DNA of 6,571 bases from Desulfocapsa sp050291935. Lineage in GTDB: Bacteria; Desulfobacterota; Desulfobulbia; Desulfobulbales; Desulfocapsaceae. Position 1 is the first letter of the stretch. Each line of letters opens with the position of its first letter. The notes beneath the pieces were generated by a model. The model did not search any database and was not told where the DNA came from. It saw nothing but the letters and a program-made list of their open reading frames with translations. The position numbers and the translations under genes were made by a program. Shown in pieces: positions 5,969 through 6,571 of the stretch. The stretch spans positions 1 through 6,571 of the forward strand of contig JBNKKR010000082.1 in NCBI GenBank assembly GCA_050291935.1, in the 5' to 3' direction.

Positions 5969-6229
5969 TTAATTTGATCCTTTTTGCATGTCTTTAAAAT
6001 ATCTTTTTTCAGCGATGCTCCAACTCGATCTTGCAAATAGATAGCCACCAATAAAAATAAAAGTTAGGAAAACTGGCCACATATAGAAAGGTGTATTACG
6101 ATCTGGTATCTCGTCTAGAATTAAGAGAAAAATAAAACCCGCCGAAAAAAGTATCCAAGTTTTGAAAATATAGGATTTTTTTCCTTTTTTTCTGATTTTT
6201 TCCCATATTTCAGCTTCAAAGCGTAACAT
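5969..6229 (-). CDS. cassette B: small two-helix membrane protein
   Basis: An 86-residue protein that I do not recognise. It has a charged N terminus (MLRFEAEIWEKIRKKGKK), two likely membrane helices at about residues 22-38 and 48-66 joined by a short acidic loop (DEIPDRNTP), and a charged C-terminal tail (RSSWSIAEKRYFKDMQKGSN). The basic start suggests both ends lie in the cytoplasm. ATG 6229 is preceded by GAGGGG about nine bases upstream, the clearest ribosome-binding site among the cassettes. The gene starts about 30 bases after attC A and its stop meets attC B, so it fills a 361-bp cassette alone. Small two-helix proteins in such arrays could be toxins, immunity or stress proteins, but nothing in the sequence decides this. 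Confidence 0.82.
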   Translation of the reverse strand: MLRFEAEIWEKIRKKGKKSYIFKTWILFSAGFIFLLILDEIPDRNTPFYMWPVFLTFIFIGGYLFARSSWSIAEKRYFKDMQKGSN

Positions 6230-6259
6230 TATTAACCCCTCAGATCATTTGAATAGGAA

Positions 6260-6329
6260 ATATAACGCCATGCTCACCTGACCCCAGGGCCGCCAGGCCC
6301 CTGGGGTCAGGTGAAGCTATTGGTTGGCG
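6260..6329 (-). other. attC: attC site A
   Basis: On the minus strand this runs from R'' CGCCAAC (6329-6323) to R' GTTATAT (6266-6260). The arms CACCTGACCCCAG and CTGGGGTCAGGTG pair perfectly over 13 bases. GCT/AGC pair beyond a single extrahelical A, exactly as in sites B and E. The centre is GGGCCGCCAGGCCC. It begins three bases after the stop codon of cassette A. It is the only site of the A/B/E type in this window that has no insertion. Confidence 0.92.
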
Positions 6330-6332
6330 GAA

Positions 6333-6571
6333 TTATTCCTTATCACTTTGTTGTCTTTCAAAAGAAGTATCGAAAAAATGATCCATATATTTATCCGGTT
6401 TAGAATCATGCTCTCGCATCAATGAAAATAGTTCTGAACCATTTTCAATCTTTTCATCATAAAGATGGTAAGCTTGAGCTAACCCTAAGTATTCACACTC
6501 GCAATCTTTCGCATAGTCTTCAGCTTCTTGTTCAGCGGATTCGATGGCTTTATCCATAGATTTTGAATTCC
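6333..6571 (-). CDS. cassette A: small acidic protein, possibly DUF4288-like, probably partial
   Basis: An acidic soluble protein with no membrane helix. The stretch EYLGLAQAYHLYDEKIENGSELFSLM resembles the C-terminal half of DUF4288 proteins, which follow a pattern of (F/Y)xG(V/L)xxxYxLxDExxDGxEvFS. This is from memory and is tentative. The first ATG in the window is at 6557, giving 74 residues. The frame stays open to the window edge (EFKS before that Met) and ATG 6557 lacks a convincing ribosome-binding site, so the gene may start outside the window. DUF4288 proteins are usually longer, which supports truncation. The stop codon lies three bases before attC A, so this is the gene of its cassette. 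Function is unknown. Confidence 0.72.
   Translation of the reverse strand, partial: NSKSMDKAIESAEQEAEDYAKDCECEYLGLAQAYHLYDEKIENGSELFSLMREHDSKPDKYMDHFFDTSFERQQSDKE

Noticed and set aside
6260..6329. GC-rich palindromes at 6260-6329, 5903-5968 and 270-336 as terminators or CRISPR repeats
   Set aside because: They are not followed by T-runs on the sense strand. They have attC core boxes and extrahelical bases and are spaced by cassette genes rather than short spacers.

Overview
This window is a stretch of an integron gene-cassette array, read right to left on the minus strand, and three mobile elements have inserted into it. No integrase gene or attI site is visible; if present they would be expected beyond the right end. 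Five attC recombination sites can be drawn by hand (A 6260-6329, B 5903-5968, C 3277-3345, D 2651-2709, E 270-336). Each lies just downstream of, or overlaps the end of, a short minus-strand ORF. The organism cannot be named. A lipoprotein with a lipobox and a cassette array fit a Gram-negative environmental bacterium or metagenome contig, but this is inference. Base composition is patchy: the cassette ORFs are AT-rich, while the attC stems and the introns are GC-rich.

Layout in transcription order. Cassette A: a small acidic protein, possibly DUF4288-like and probably cut by the window edge, then attC A. Cassette B: an 86-residue membrane protein, then attC B. Next is a complete group II intron (about 5902-3892) carrying a reverse transcriptase/maturase, inserted in the R' core of attC B. 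Cassette C: a lipoprotein, then attC C. Cassette D: a 185-residue membrane protein, then attC D. An IS (845-2650) with a 516-residue IS1182-like transposase is inserted in the R' core of attC D. Cassette E: a 168-residue four-helix membrane protein, then attC E. Last comes the 5' end of a second, diverged group II intron (269-1), inserted in the R' core of attC E and cut by the window edge.

The main observation is that all three mobile elements sit within the GTT(A) core of an attC R' box, the point where the integron integrase cuts. Both introns carry a candidate EBS1 (TAACGT) that can pair with the attC core just upstream of their insertion points. Removing the first intron restores a perfect GTTRRRY box (GTTAAAT). 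Removing the IS and one 3-bp repeat restores a normal-looking R' box. The array therefore looks like a landing platform for unrelated elements that have converged on the same recombination core. The cassette proteins themselves are short, mostly membrane or exported, and of unknown function.
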